In this document: positions 9,065 through 19,668 of the stretch, in pieces
Layout of the letters: every line of letters begins with the position of its first letter
Numbering within the stretch: the first letter of the stretch is position 1
Assembly (NCBI GenBank): GCA_002104985.1
Contig: MCGO01000310.1
Location: 1 to 35,774 of the forward strand
Direction: 5' to 3'
DNA: 35,774 nucleotides
From: Rhizoclosmatium globosum
Lineage: Eukaryota; Chytridiomycota; Chytridiomycetes; Chytridiales; Chytriomycetaceae
Position numbers and translations under genes: made by a program
Notes under the pieces: generated by a model
Databases searched by the model: none
Seen by the model: the letters and a program-made list of their open reading frames with translations, nothing else
What the model was told of the DNA's origin: nothing

Positions 9065-9101
9065 TCTCGTTTCTTTCTTTGTTTTTTTCAATCAAACCGA
9101 A

Positions 9102-10497
9102 ATGGCCTCTCTCCTTTCCCAATTCCCAACACTCGCCAAATCGATTGTGACTCAGCAAAAGGCTGGCTCAAAGCCAGGAACTGCTACAAAGAAACCAGCT
9201 GCATCGGCCGGGGCTGCACCCGTGAAAACTGTCAAGAAACCACTCGCTGTTAAGACAAACAACAAGATCGGAGACGCGCTCGCGGCAAAGTTTGGCGGCG
9301 ATTTGTTCGGAGACAAGACGAAAAAGAAGAAGAAACGGGTCGAGAAAGAGGCTGGGCCGGTGGAAGCAGAGAAGTCAGAGGCAAAGGAAGCTGTCAGAGA
9401 TGTGTTCAAAGAGTGGGATGAACAGGAAGCTGACGACAACTCAGACGATGATCAGAACGATGAGTTTGATGATGATGTGGATTTGATGGAAATTGCAAAG
9501 ACTGGTGGACTTGGAGAAGATGAAGATTCAGATGACGATCAAGAAGAAGCTGAAGACGAAGATGAAGACGATATGGAACTTGATTCATTACTTGCTACTC
9601 TGTCGAAGGGTGGACCAAAGAATACTGAGGAATCTTCGAAACTAGCACATTCCACGTCTGCAACTTCAACCAACCCAATCTCAAAAAAGAAGGCTGCAGC
9701 TGCGAGGAAGGTTGTTAACTCTACTAACGCAGTTGTTGCTGTGCACAATGCAAATGCCGGAAAACGCGATCCTTCCATGTTGGGCGGAGCAAAGGAATGG
9801 AGGCATTTCATGACATCTGATGTGACCAAGATGCTCACTGAACCGAAGGTGAAAGAAGGTTTGACAAAAGAAGAAGAAGAACAGGACAAGTAAGTATTTG
9901 TCTGCTATCTGTCATATACAAGAGATCTAAACAACCACATCAACCAGACAGGACGACGCGCACGACCGTGAACTAATGTCCCTCCTCGAAACCTCAAAAC
10001 TAATCGAACAAGTCACATCCGAAGACCTCTTTGGAAAAGACCGTCGTAAATACATGGAATCCAAAATGATTGAACTCGGCGCCAAAAAGGGACCCAACGA
10101 GAAAATGCCGTTCCCCATGCGACTTTTCCACATTAAAAATACCGAAAAGAAGATGGAACAGCGTCTTGAAAAGGCGAAAGAATTGGGCGTGTACCACAAG
10201 AGCTTGAAGACACAGATCATGGCAGGTGGAGATCGCGAGACTGCGTTGAAGATCACGTCTGGAAAGAAAAAGAAGGGGAGTGGAAGAGGGCAGCCGAAAG
10301 CGTTGGATGGAGGAGCTGGTCATTTCAGGAATGGAACGCTGCATGTTGGAAAGAGCGCGATGGATGCGATTGGCAAACTCGGCAAGAAAAAAGGTGGAGG
10401 GAATGGACTGGGTATCAAGATTACTGGCGTTCCTGGTGGCGGTGGTGGTAAGGCTGGCAAAAAGAAGAAGGGAGGCAAGAAGTTTAAGAAGCGATAA
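9102..10497 (+). CDS. FAF1/C1orf131-like (DUF4602) ribosome-biogenesis protein
   Basis: Exons 9102-9889 and 9948-10497 (58-nt intron, acceptor at aaccag) give 445 residues. The N-terminal half has an acidic stretch (about residues 105-165, runs of Asp/Glu). The conserved part comes after the intron: HDRELMSLLETSKLIEQ, GKDRRKYMESKMIELGAKKG and MEQRLEKAKELG, which fit the DUF4602 pattern of yeast Faf1 and human C1orf131, factors of the small-subunit processome. The tail is Gly/Lys-rich (KKKKGSGRG, GGKKFKKR), likely nucleolar targeting or RNA binding. The match is by pattern only, and another nucleolar protein is possible. Confidence 0.62.
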
Positions 10498-11522
10498 ATA
10501 CATTATTTTGTAAGCGTGTTCGTCCGTAAATTAAGGAACACATATATGAAAGTTATTTCCATGTGTGCTGAGTCTGATTTTGTTGGGTTTTGCAGCTCAG
10601 ACTTCTGTTCCAACTTCTCTGTTCCAACACCCCAACTTCAATCGAAAGAAGCGTAGGCATTGCAATAAAGAAGCAAACGACGAGGGTTCAAAGAGCAGAG
10701 GTAATCGAGAAGATATGACGAAGTCCAGATCGAATGTCCAAACTACTCATATTATGCCGTTGGATTCCTTCGTGTCAAAGACCAAATCAGGAATGACTGG
10801 TAACTATCTCGACTTCCGAGACATGTCCCTTGACTTGCCTGAAGCTACATGCCTCATTCAAATAAGTATTCATTTCGGAGCTTGACGCCAGGAAGCGCAG
10901 CGTTTGGGGAGAATTTTGAGAGCAAAGAGAAGGAACGAAGAAGGCTTTACCTGTCGATTTTATACACTTGTGATTCAGGATACCGACGAGGTTGCATTCT
11001 AGGAGAAGAGGAAACTATTCATCAAGGGTATATATATAAGGTAGATTAGAGTGTTGCCAGTTGTTTGGTTGATGTAACAAATAGGTTGAGTCCGAAACTT
11101 TCGGACTTGAACGAGCTTAATCCCAATGAAGACGCTGCGAGACTTGCGTACTACTCTCGTAAAGAGCAAGTCGCTTTGCAAAGTCATTGGTTGGATCATC
11201 AAGATGAGATGGGAGATGAAGTGCAATTGAATTGACTCAACGGCGTTTTGAGGACAAGGAAATAAAATCATCACTATCTCTTATACCGTTAATTAAAGAA
11301 GCTGTTGAATTGCAAGATTGTTGGTTGTTGGTTGTTTGAGAGAGTAAAGAGGATAACGACATATTACATGCTGAAAGCTTGAAGATAAGATGACGATGCC
11401 AGCCCTTAGCAATAGCCGTATTTTACTTAGGCTGGCTGTCAGGTTAACTTGCAAACGCAACTTTCATAACCATTTTCGGTAACTTCTCAACCAACTGTCT
11501 CCCAATCACAACTAAAACAGCA
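10498..11522. other. Largely unassigned 1 kb; possible small spliced or decayed gene (+)
   Basis: No family is recognised. Two plus-strand pieces look protein-like: about 10640-10800 (Lys/Arg/Asn-rich, QTTHIMPLDSFVSKTKS) and 11087-11235, which reads LSPKLSDLNELNPNED then AYYSRKEQVALQSHWLDHQ and a stop. The second is preceded by an acceptor-like aaatag at 11079-11084, and a donor-like gtagat lies at 11041. I could not chain them into one frame, so either introns or lost bases are missed, or the gene is dead. 11240-11520 shows nothing. Confidence 0.25.
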
Positions 11523-11604
11523 TGAGCGAAGTGGGGTTTGAACCCACGCCTATTTCTAGAATGCGGCCTAAACGCATCGCCTTGGACCACTCGGCCATTC
11601 GCCC
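11523..11604 (-). tRNA. tRNA-Leu(UAG)
   Basis: On the minus strand the acceptor GGGCGAA pairs with TTCGCTC (one G-U) and the discriminator is A, as in leucine tRNAs. The anticodon arm is ATGCG-TTTAGGC-CGCAT, anticodon TAG. The variable arm is long (class II) and the T arm GTGGG-TTCAAAC-CCCAC is perfect. No intron. A TTTT terminator follows within a few bases (complement of 11514-11517). Confidence 0.95.
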
Positions 11605-12036
11605 TGATGTGCTCACAGCCTCAACACAACTATAATCCGATTTTTATGTCTTCAATACCGGTAGAGCTAATAGGAAATAGTTTCTTATATTGCTTCAAAA
11701 AGCTGTTCGTTAGCCAATTTGATCATAATTTGGCGAAATATGTTGTAAATCATCTTAAATTTTTAGTAGCGTGTCACTCGTTGAAATCAGATTACAGAGC
11801 ATTACTTACTTTTGAAGTTTCGGGTTGGTTGGAACTATTCAAATTCAATTGGAAAGAGCCGTTGCAGATTTCTTTTGGCAGTCGGCGGTACAGTGGTTCT
11901 GATTAAGAAATTGGGATGGACTTAATATTCGACCCAATATTCAACGAAGGTTTAGTTGTTTGATAGCGGTTGAGAACAGTGGGGTTGGTTTCCAATATTC
12001 GAAGTCATTCAAGAGGTGGAAAAGAAGTTTACTGCA
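11605..12036. other. Intergenic, one doubtful short frame
   Basis: A plus-strand frame from an ATG at 11648 to 11906 begins MSSIPVELIGNSFLYC, which looks like an F-box start, but the rest shows no further F-box or repeat pattern and it is only 86 residues. I treat it as unproven. Otherwise this is the 5' flank of the prefoldin gene. Confidence 0.25.
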
Positions 12037-12711
12037 ATGGCATCTGACGGCCCCATCAACCTCGCCGACCTTCCCCTCCAACAGCTCCAAGCTGTCAAGA
12101 ACCAAATGGATGAAGTGAATGCACTCTTCGCGAACCTACTCTCAACCTCTAATCCATACGCTTCACCAGGAAATCCAACACCTCACCCAATCCTACGCCC
12201 AACTCAAACAAGCGCAAGTCAAATTCAGCGACTCAATCGAAAGCTTAAACAACATTGACGGGCGGAAGGATGGTAAGAAAAACGTTACTCAGGATGAAAG
12301 AGGGGTGAGGATTGAAACCCAAAGCTTTGCAGAGAAGGTTCTGATTCCTCTGACGTCGTCGCTATACGTCCCTGGAACACTCGCGGACGTCTCGAAAGTG
12401 ATTGTGGATATTGGGACTGGGTACATGATTGACAAGGTGTGTGTTTGTGGATTGGAGTGGGTGGAAAGTTGGCTAACGACCGTACATTGGGGATAGTCTA
12501 TCCCTGACGCAAAGGACTTTTACAAGACAAAGGTTACGTTCTTGAGGGAGAATTTGGATGGTCTGCAGGAAACTATTACGCAACGCGAGAACCAGTACAA
12601 GGGTAAGCGGTCTTTGGCATGGCTGCGTCGAAGAAACTAATCGTTCAATTAGTTCTTATTGACGTTATGAATATGAAGATGACGGAAGCTCAGCAAGCTG
12701 CCAAAAAATAA
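12037..12711 (+). CDS. GIM5: Prefoldin subunit 5 (alpha class)
   Basis: Five exons, 12037-12114, 12170-12272, 12333-12436, 12497-12602 and 12653-12711, give 149 residues, close to the family's 150. Prefoldin is the hexameric cytosolic co-chaperone that passes nascent actin and tubulin to CCT. The protein starts with the helical QLQAVKNQMDE, continues EIQHLTQSYAQLKQAQ (coiled coil), has the beta-hairpin signature PLTSSLYVPG and VDIGTGYMIDK, then the second coiled coil DAKDFYKTKVTFLREN. The second intron (12273-12332) is a multiple of three and stays open if retained, but splicing restores the short linker found in the family. Four of five exons are under 110 nt. Confidence 0.93.
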
Positions 12712-13068
12712 TTAAAATGAATCAATCCGCAGCATCGTAAACAGTTCCACCGAAACCAATCGAATAAATTGCGATATGTATTATTCTTGCTTCTTCAGTT
12801 TGCCGTTTGAGGCTATCTCACGAAGAACTAACTCTCTAGCCACTGTCACGTCAACAAATAATCGGCGACAAGCGCTTCATTTTATCAGTTGGCTGTAAAT
12901 CAAATTGTCGAAAATCCGAAATCTGGGTGTTCCAAGATTTGATACACCTCTTTTGAATGAAGGCAGTTGATTTCATTCTGCGAAAGATGCTACAATAATC
13001 AGCCAGAAGTATGAAATGGAAACAAAGAAAACTTAATTATTATACAAAAGTCAAGTGAGAACCAATAA
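12712..13068. other. Intergenic region, nothing recognised
   Basis: About 357 bp between convergent genes. It is A/T-rich, without tRNA boxes, repeats or a protein-like frame that I can see. It should hold the 3' ends of both neighbours. Confidence 0.6.
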
Positions 13069-14220
13069 CTAAGTGTCGAAATTGTGCTGAAAGTGAAACT
13101 GATTTGTGCTTTCTTTGGCAATTCCCGATTTTATAGCAACCAGATGCTCATTCAAAAGAGTCGTAAACGCGTCGTCTGAGTCTTTTAACTCGCAGTTCTC
13201 AACATCTATGTCCTCAATCGAGCCACTGCTCAAACTTCCCAATAACCCATCCAGCAAGTGGTTTTCATCAAAAGAAGATTTTGGTATGGCATGATATTCC
13301 TTCAAGCCTGAATTTTCATCCATTTCAGACTCAGTATCCGTTTGAGGCGATATTGTACTAGCTTCCATAGAACCATATACTTCTCCCGACACACCACTAT
13401 CCGCACGACTCATTCCATGCATCAAACCACTCATTAATGTATCTTGTTCGAATGCAGACGCGAATGCAGTGGCTTCCGAATGCCCATGTCTCATATTCTC
13501 GTCCAACACACCACTCAATCCCCCAACATCGTCTTTCCTGCCATCAACATCTCTCAGCAATCCCATACTCTCCAAAAACTCGTGCACATCATCCAAGTGT
13601 TCCTTAGTTTCAGGTATGCGCGTGGGAGAAAGGTCGAGTGGCTCAGTCTGAAAAGAATCAAGTGGGTTGTAGTCTTTGCATACGTCCAAGTCCGACAAAT
13701 GGACCAGCTGAGGTTGTTCCATGGAAGAAAAGGAATTCAGTTTAAGAACTGATTGAAAGATATCTGCGAGTTGGTCGTCATCATCGTTGTTGTTTTGTTG
13801 AAGTGGATGTGTTTGGGTGATGTCATCCAAGTCGTCCTCGTCGATTTCCTTGTCGTCATCTGAGCCGAGGTCGAAGAAGTCGCTGAAAACGAGTGTTTCT
13901 TCGGTCGAGGTTCTGTGCGCGGTCGAATCGAAGAAACCTGATTTGACAGGTCGCTGCTTCAAGTTGGCGTTGGTGAACAGGGACGGATTAGGGACGATGG
14001 TTGCATGCTTGTAGGGTGTACTGTGGTTTATTTGGTGGTGTTCAGTCGTCGGGTTTCGTTCTTTGGTAGTCGCGATCCACACGGATTCTGTTGATTTTAG
14101 CTTGTTCAAGCTGGGTAATTCAGTGGAGTAGTCTCCTTTCGATGAATGAGTTGTAGAAGAGTGAGACGATTCCGAGAATGATGTGAACATTTGGTCAAGG
14201 GCGTCAGCTGTTGATTCCAT
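13069..14220 (-). CDS. Acidic, probably disordered orphan protein, 383 aa
   Basis: One uninterrupted frame with an ATG start. No family is recognised. It is rich in Ser, Asp, Glu and Thr, with acidic runs (GSDDDKEIDEDDLDDI, NNNDDDDQLADIF) and short hydrophobic pieces in acidic surroundings (FSDFFDLG, ADIFQSVLKL, HLLDGLLGSL), a pattern seen in transcriptional activation regions and adaptor proteins. No membrane span, signal peptide or zinc motif. It is real-looking because the frame is long and its composition is steady, and it has no intron, unlike its neighbours. Function unknown. Confidence 0.6.
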   Translation of the reverse strand: MESTADALDQMFTSFSESSHSSTTHSSKGDYSTELPSLNKLKSTESVWIATTKERNPTTEHHQINHSTPYKHATIVPNPSLFTNANLKQRPVKSGFFDSTAHRTSTEETLVFSDFFDLGSDDDKEIDEDDLDDITQTHPLQQNNNDDDDQLADIFQSVLKLNSFSSMEQPQLVHLSDLDVCKDYNPLDSFQTEPLDLSPTRIPETKEHLDDVHEFLESMGLLRDVDGRKDDVGGLSGVLDENMRHGHSEATAFASAFEQDTLMSGLMHGMSRADSGVSGEVYGSMEASTISPQTDTESEMDENSGLKEYHAIPKSSFDENHLLDGLLGSLSSGSIEDIDVENCELKDSDDAFTTLLNEHLVAIKSGIAKESTNQFHFQHNFDT

Positions 14221-14297
14221 TTTGTTGAAAGTACTTGAACCACTGTATTCCCATTAAAACCCTCATCTATTCAACATTCACAGAAAAACAATTAAGG

Positions 14298-16657
14298 CTA
14301 TACACCACCAGCACTTAACATGGAATTTGCAGCTGCCTCTGCTGCCTCCCGTTGCACGTCCGCCGCCTTCCTTCTCTTCTTCTTCTTTCCCTTCTTCCCT
14401 CCCTGTTTCTTTTCTTTCTCTTCTTCTCCATACATTAAACCCTTCCATCGATCTACGTCAATTAGTGATCCCAATTCCCACTGATTCTTCCAACACACTC
14501 CACTGCGGAATCCAGTCACAACAGAATCCTGTTCATCGCCTTTATAGAATTGTTCGTATGCAACTGGAACTTTTGGGATTGGATGCGTCATGTAGTTTAA
14601 AACTGACGGCTTTTCGATCGGGTGTGCGAGTGTCGTGTGATAATTCCATACAGGGAATGGATGCGCTTCAGCTGTTTTGACATAATTAATTATTCAACAA
14701 AAACAAAATTAAATAAACTTACTATTGAAGACATAGTTTCCCACGTTGTATTCATTGTCCGGCGTGAACAACAAGTACAGATATTTGAGTGTCTCGGCCA
14801 GAAAGAAAGATTCCATTTTGTCTTCAAGTTCGAGAGTCTTGACGTTTCGGACGTTGGCGAATCCGTACTTTGTACGTGTTCTGTGCAGTTTAATCAGTCC
14901 ACCATCATCGGGGAAACCGCAACAAATTACATGTTGTTCAAGCGATCCACAATTTCGTAAGCAGCCTCTAACAAAGTCGGGTTCTTTGTCGCGCGATAAG
15001 CAACCCAGAGACTTTCAACAAATTCAGGGCGAAGTGGATACGGCTCGCGGCCTTCAACTATTCTTGCCGGCTCTTCCAGAGACAAAGCTTCGGGTAAAAA
15101 CTTTACAAGTCGAAAGATTTCAGACATGGCGTTTAATTCGGCCATACCCTGTAACACATATATTTTTAGTTGGACGTCTAATATTGACGGGGAACGTACT
15201 TCTGCCACATCACCTGCGAGAATCTTGACACCTGGCCAAAAGGCGCCAAGAGAATAGAAGTAAGGATGGGAAACGATTCCATTATCCATTATAACGTCCA
15301 CGTGCCAGTCGCCTTTTTTCATATACACTTTTACAGCGCGATATGCCTGACATTTGTTTGTCAATATTTTGGAGAGGTGTATGACCTAGAAGATACCTTC
15401 CAAAACAACTCTTGGTACTCCACTTCATCCGAAAATGCGATCGAAGATTTGAGTAAATATTCATAGAATGAATCCACAAGGCCGCCGATTGTACATTCCT
15501 AAAGAAGTATGTTCAATATTCCTCGTAATTCCATTTTCGTACATCACCTTGTACACCCACTGTCCCGTTGCAACATTAATATGATTCCCGAACAAATCAA
15601 TTGACGATCGACGCTCCCACAATTCCCGTACTGCTTTCCTCGCAACTTGCTATTCACCGAACCCCCAATCAGTTAAACGCATCTTAAACAAAAAATCTCC
15701 TCACCTCATAAACAGGATCCTCCGTCAAAAGACTCAACCAAGTAAACTCCAAACTAAACGTCCCCGCGCACGCCGTACAAACATCCAAACTCTCACCCTC
15801 ATTCACTCCATCCAACAAATTCACGGTTCCATACGGAATCCCCGTTGGCGTATCGAAAGCTGGTAACAGTTTCTTCCCCATTTCTTCAGCCTTGTCGAGG
15901 AGGCTGAAGTCGTAAGTTTCACGAATGTCAGGGTCTGTTGACGCGATGATATGGGATGCGAGGAGGCCGCCTATGACGCGGATGTTTGTTTCGAAGACGG
16001 AGACGTTTACGTTTATGTTGAAGTCGATGTTCGAGATGAGGGGGTAGAGGGCTTTGAAGAGTTGTTTGTCGCCCATTATCTGATTGGTTTGGTGTGTTAG
16101 GGAATAAACGAGTGGGAAGTAGCCTGAGCAATTTACCATTACTGTATCTAGTGCGTCTATGAGGGTCAAAGAGAAGCTGGAGAATGTTGGTGAGTAAACT
16201 CTTTCAAGAAACGACATTGACGTACTTTCCGATTGTGTCGAATCCGGAGCCAGTTATTGGCATCAGTTCATCTTTAGGAAATGCTAGCTCCATATACGAC
16301 GAGAGACCGTGGTAAAACATTTCCTTTGTTTTGAGTCTGATGATGGGGCCTTCAGTTTGATTCGATTGAACGGAGAAGGATGAGAGTACCGGTACTCTTC
16401 CATTCGAGAGTTTGCTTTCATTTCCGTAATGGTTCGTTGGACTGATTGCCTGTCTTCCTTCGTGAAAGAAGGTATGGATGGTGTGGCTCATTGTTCAACT
16501 GGTCGATAGGCTCCAAGTCATCTGGTGATTGAGCCTCCGTATCAACAACCGATGTTTCTGTTTCTGGTAAAGCTTGTCCTTGTGATAGAACCACAGAAAT
16601 GAAGAGGATGAGGAAGGCCAACACCTGTCTCATTTTGGGATAAATACGTTCATACAT
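14298..16657 (-). CDS. EDEM/Mnl1-type GH47 alpha-mannosidase-like protein
   Basis: This family trims mannose from misfolded glycoproteins in the ER so that they go to ERAD. About eleven exons with introns near 50 nt fit; supported junctions include 16226/16176, 16137/16079, 15705/15649, 15548/15498, 15397/15346, 15200/15148, 14931/14880 and 14723/14671. A signal peptide MRQVLAFLILFISVVLS begins at 16633. GH47 motifs in order: KTKEMFYHGLSSYMELAFP, FSLTLIDALDT, VSVFETNIRVIGGLL, GGLVDSFYEYLLK, YPLRPEFVESLW, RTKYGFANVRNV, EDKMESFFLAETLKYLYLL and NTEAHPFPVW. The catalytic-site Glu residues and the calcium-binding Thr position of the family are present. The tail is Lys-rich and not KDEL. The exon 1/2 junction (about 16420-16560) is the one uncertain point. 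No frameshift. Confidence 0.92.
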
Positions 16658-16673
16658 CTTTGTTTATTTCCCC

Positions 16674-17988
16674 TCATCTCCAAGGAGCCTTCTTGAATAT
16701 AATTTCTCTACGAAAGGTGGACCGTTGAGAGTCCCAACTTATAAGCTTTTGGATGTGCTGAACTGAATTCCCGACACACATGAGTTCATTCGCTCCAGCG
16801 ATTCCAGTTGCCATAATATAAAGCTCTTCTAGCCGTAAACTCGCGAACGAATCTGGTAGTTTTCCTGTTAAACCAGGATTACTTTCGACAATAAGAGACT
16901 TGAGGTTCTGCATACTGCCAAGCTCTGACGGCAGCGATCCACGCAATTTATTGTGATCGAGCATCAATACTTCTAAGCGAGACAACGCAGCGAGTTGTGC
17001 CGGTATGGGTCCTGTCAATTTGTTCTGATCCAATCGAAGTGATGTCAACTTTGTGAGGTTGGCCAAGTCCGTTGGAATCACACCCGTCAAATTATTTCCA
17101 GTCAATTCAAGATCTAGTAAACTTTTCAAATTTCCTAGTTCTGAAGGTATAGAGCCCGTCAGCTTGTTATGTCGCAAGGAAAGGTGGTTTAAATTTTCCA
17201 AATTCCCAAGTTCTGGTGGAATAATGCCGGTTAATTGGGCTTCGTCAATAATCAAAGACTTCAAGCTTGTAAGCAGTCCAATCTGGAGGAATACCGGCAT
17301 TGAAATGATTCTTTGAAAGCCTCAAATATTGAAGTGAGAGACACAGTCCAAGCGCGATGGGTCCTTGAAGTCCAAATTTCACCATATCAATATATTTCAC
17401 TTGATTGAATTCCGATAGATTTGCAGGAAAGGATAAGAGAGGAAGTTGTTGTGATTCAATTCTGTTTGTGCTGATGATGATTTGTAGCTGCGGCAAGTCC
17501 CACCTCGGCAATGGCCCATGAAACCCGTCCAGTGTTAACTTTTCGATACTCATAGACCTCAAATTAGCTGGTAAAGGACCGTATCTGGGTGCTGGAGAGG
17601 GATGGCTGTAGGTCTTGTATGGCTTTGCAAACACCAACGACAGAGTCTTCAGATTCTGCATACCGTTAAATGCTCGAATCGCCGCCAGGAACTTGAACGA
17701 GCTCCACGTTAAATCAGGCACATTGTTGAACTCCATCTTGATCCCAACCGTTGCGTACATGCCTTCCAGATGGGAGACGCATGTTGGGGTAATGTAGTGG
17801 CTTTTCAGATGTTTTCGAATGAAGACTTCATCGTTAAGGGAGAAGTTGAAATGTTTGTTGATGAGGATCAAGAACCAGGGCTGGTCACGAACAGGATGCA
17901 GCCAGGCAGCGATTGACTGAATGACTTCAGCTGGAAGGATTGCGAGGGATGGTTCTCCGCTGTTTGATATGGGAAGAGATTCATCCAT
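16674..17988 (-). CDS. F-box-like protein with plant-type leucine-rich repeats (LRR-A), one frame break
   Basis: The N-terminal part (17988 to about 17290) begins with an F-box-like helix bundle, LAILPAEVIQSIAAWLHP and WFLILINKHFN, then irregular LRRs. From about 17290 the frame changes and regular 23-24-residue repeats follow: IPPELGNLENLNHLSLRHNK, IPSELGNLKSLLDLELTGNN, IPTDLANLTKLTSLRLDQNK, with the L-x-G-x-IP signature of plant-specific LRRs. The break replaces the expected IPPEFG seen in the paralogue at 30.6-31.8 kb, and losing two bases there explains it. It ends with a cap region ELYIMATGIAGANELMC. F-box/LRR proteins usually recruit substrates to SCF ligases; here this is inference. 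It may be a pseudogene if the break is real. Confidence 0.72.
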
Positions 17989-18109
17989 TTGTGTGGACTA
18001 GCCAATTTTTTTTATTAACTTAAACTTGTTCTTTCAATCATTCCTTCAGTAGCGTTATACAAGAATTTCCAATAAATTGCTGTTCTTAACAATAACACAA
18101 TTCATAAGC

Positions 18110-18440
18110 AATTGTAATGTTGCGGATTCTCACGCACAACTGGTTTCTCTGACACATAGCTCTCGAAGCTTAAGTTTGAGAATGAATCAGGATCTTCCAG
18201 TCAGACCAGATGCATTCACTGAAAGTTCTGAGGTCCCAACTCTGACGGTATGCACGCTTAATGTGATCCTGAGATCATTACTTCAAGCGTGAAGTTGCTG
18301 AGTCTGTGATCACTCTGTAGACTTCCAATTTAACATGGTCAATTTCCAAAGTTCAAGCTCAGTTGAGCCATGAGCTTGGATGTAGTATACATGTTGGCAG
18401 GTTGATCCAGAGAACAATCATTTTACGATTTCGGTAGAAC
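18110..18440 (-). pseudogene. Decayed LRR-gene fragments
   Basis: On the minus strand, 18398-18440 encodes MIVLWIN, the same string as in the F-box region of the intact paralogue at 31.7 kb, and the surrounding DNA (ATCCAGAGAACAATCATTT on the plus strand) is shared with it. Further on, about 18140-18240 matches the tail of LRR-A piecewise (PSELG, then LTG, PDSFS) in broken frames. The middle of the gene is missing. This is a relic of a fourth family member between LRR-A and LRR-B. Confidence 0.6.
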
Positions 18441-18575
18441 AGTTCCTAGCATGGCGTCGCTGGTCAGACAAGCTGATTCATTATTGATGGAGAAGGTAGA
18501 ACCCTTCTTTCTCAAGAGTCCTGCTATGGATCATTCATAAGATAACTTTTCAACCATTTATTCGATTAACAATAT

Positions 18576-19647
18576 TCAACAATTCACAGCCATTCCAGCG
18601 TCAATCAACTTTTGTATATCCATCACTGAATTCAATCCGCTCCCATCCGTCCTCGTCACCCCAACAATCGCAGTTCCATCAACAAACAGTCCGTCCATCT
18701 TTCCAATACGCGCCGAAAAACTTGACGGTAGAGGTCCACACAACTCACTATTAAATTCCAGTACAAGCGTTTTCAATGGAATTGTCCCCAATTCCACTGG
18801 AATCTCGCCACTCAACGAGTTTCTGTCAAGTGCAAGGTAAATGAGGTTTTTGAGCGCACCAAGGGGGAAGGGATGGGTCCTGTAAGGTTGTTGCTGCGGA
18901 GGTATAGCTGGACAAGGTTCTGGAGTGGGGAGAAGTCGGGGATAGGTCCGTGCAAGTTGCATTCGTTCATATCCACATGTGTGAGAGAAGCGAGATGAGA
19001 GAATTCAGGGGGGATGGTTGTCATAGATTCGTTCGGTCGATGGAGAGACGGGTGAGAGAGGTGAGAGAGAAGAAAGAGGACGGGAATGGGCCCGTCATGT
19101 TTGCGTTACTAATCAGCAAGGATTTTAGGTGTGGATGGGATCCAATATGGGATGGAATGGGTTGAGGCTTTGATTGATGACTTGTGATTGCTAGAATTTC
19201 AAGGTTGGGTAGAGTCCATTTTGGGATTTCGCCATGGCAGTAGGTAAGTCGTAAGTTGATGATGGAGTTTGAGTTGAGGACGGGAGGTATCGGTTTTTCG
19301 TATACAGGGTCTTCAATTTGATACATGAACAACGAAAGAACTTCAAGGCTGGGTAAGGTGTTGAAGACGTTGAGAGCTTCCTTGGTAACAACACCGTTCC
19401 AAGTGATATTCTTATCCTCTTTGAAATGACGAGAGGCATAGATAGTTTGATACAATCCGCAGAGATCATAGACAATGTCTGGAGTTGCAAACGCATTGTA
19501 TTTGACAAGGTGCTGAAGCACAAAGGTCTCATCCACGAGCGACCGATGAAACTGTTTGCATAGAAAGATGAGGAACCATGGCTTCGAATCGATTGGGAGA
19601 CAAAGGACAATTTGGTGGATGAGTTCTGTTGGCAACGAATCCAGCAT
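18576..19647 (-). CDS. F-box-like LRR protein (LRR-B), two one-base breaks
   Basis: It starts at the ATG at 19647 with MLDSLPTELIHQIVLCLP and WFLIFLCKQFHRSLVDETFV, the same F-box-like beginning as LRR-A and LRR-C. Repeats follow: SLTRLSIDRTNL, IPPEFSHLASLTHVDMNECN, LVQLYLRSNNLTGPIP, LIYLALDRNSLSGEIP, then a cap with DGSGLNSVMDIQKLIDAG, like LRR-A. The repeats lie in three frames. One lost base near 19026 and one in the C run near 18862 (CCTTCCCCCTTGG) reconnect them. No in-frame stop occurs elsewhere. It is divergent from the membrane-protein gene, only 21 bp between ATGs. Confidence 0.7.
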
Positions 19648-19668
19648 CTTTTTGTTAATCCCAACCAA

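Noticed and set aside
9152..9439. Long antisense frames over the FAF1-like gene
   Set aside because: They mirror the acidic and Lys codon runs of the real gene and have no family features.
17255..17300. An intron to explain the frame change in LRR-A
   Set aside because: No GT donor and AG acceptor at a useful distance; protein similarity to LRR-C is continuous across the site, so a base loss is simpler.
18396..18412. GGCAGGTTGATCCAG resembles the conserved 5' end of 18S rRNA
   Set aside because: The orientation and flanks do not fit rRNA. The stretch is explained by homology to the F-box start of LRR-C.
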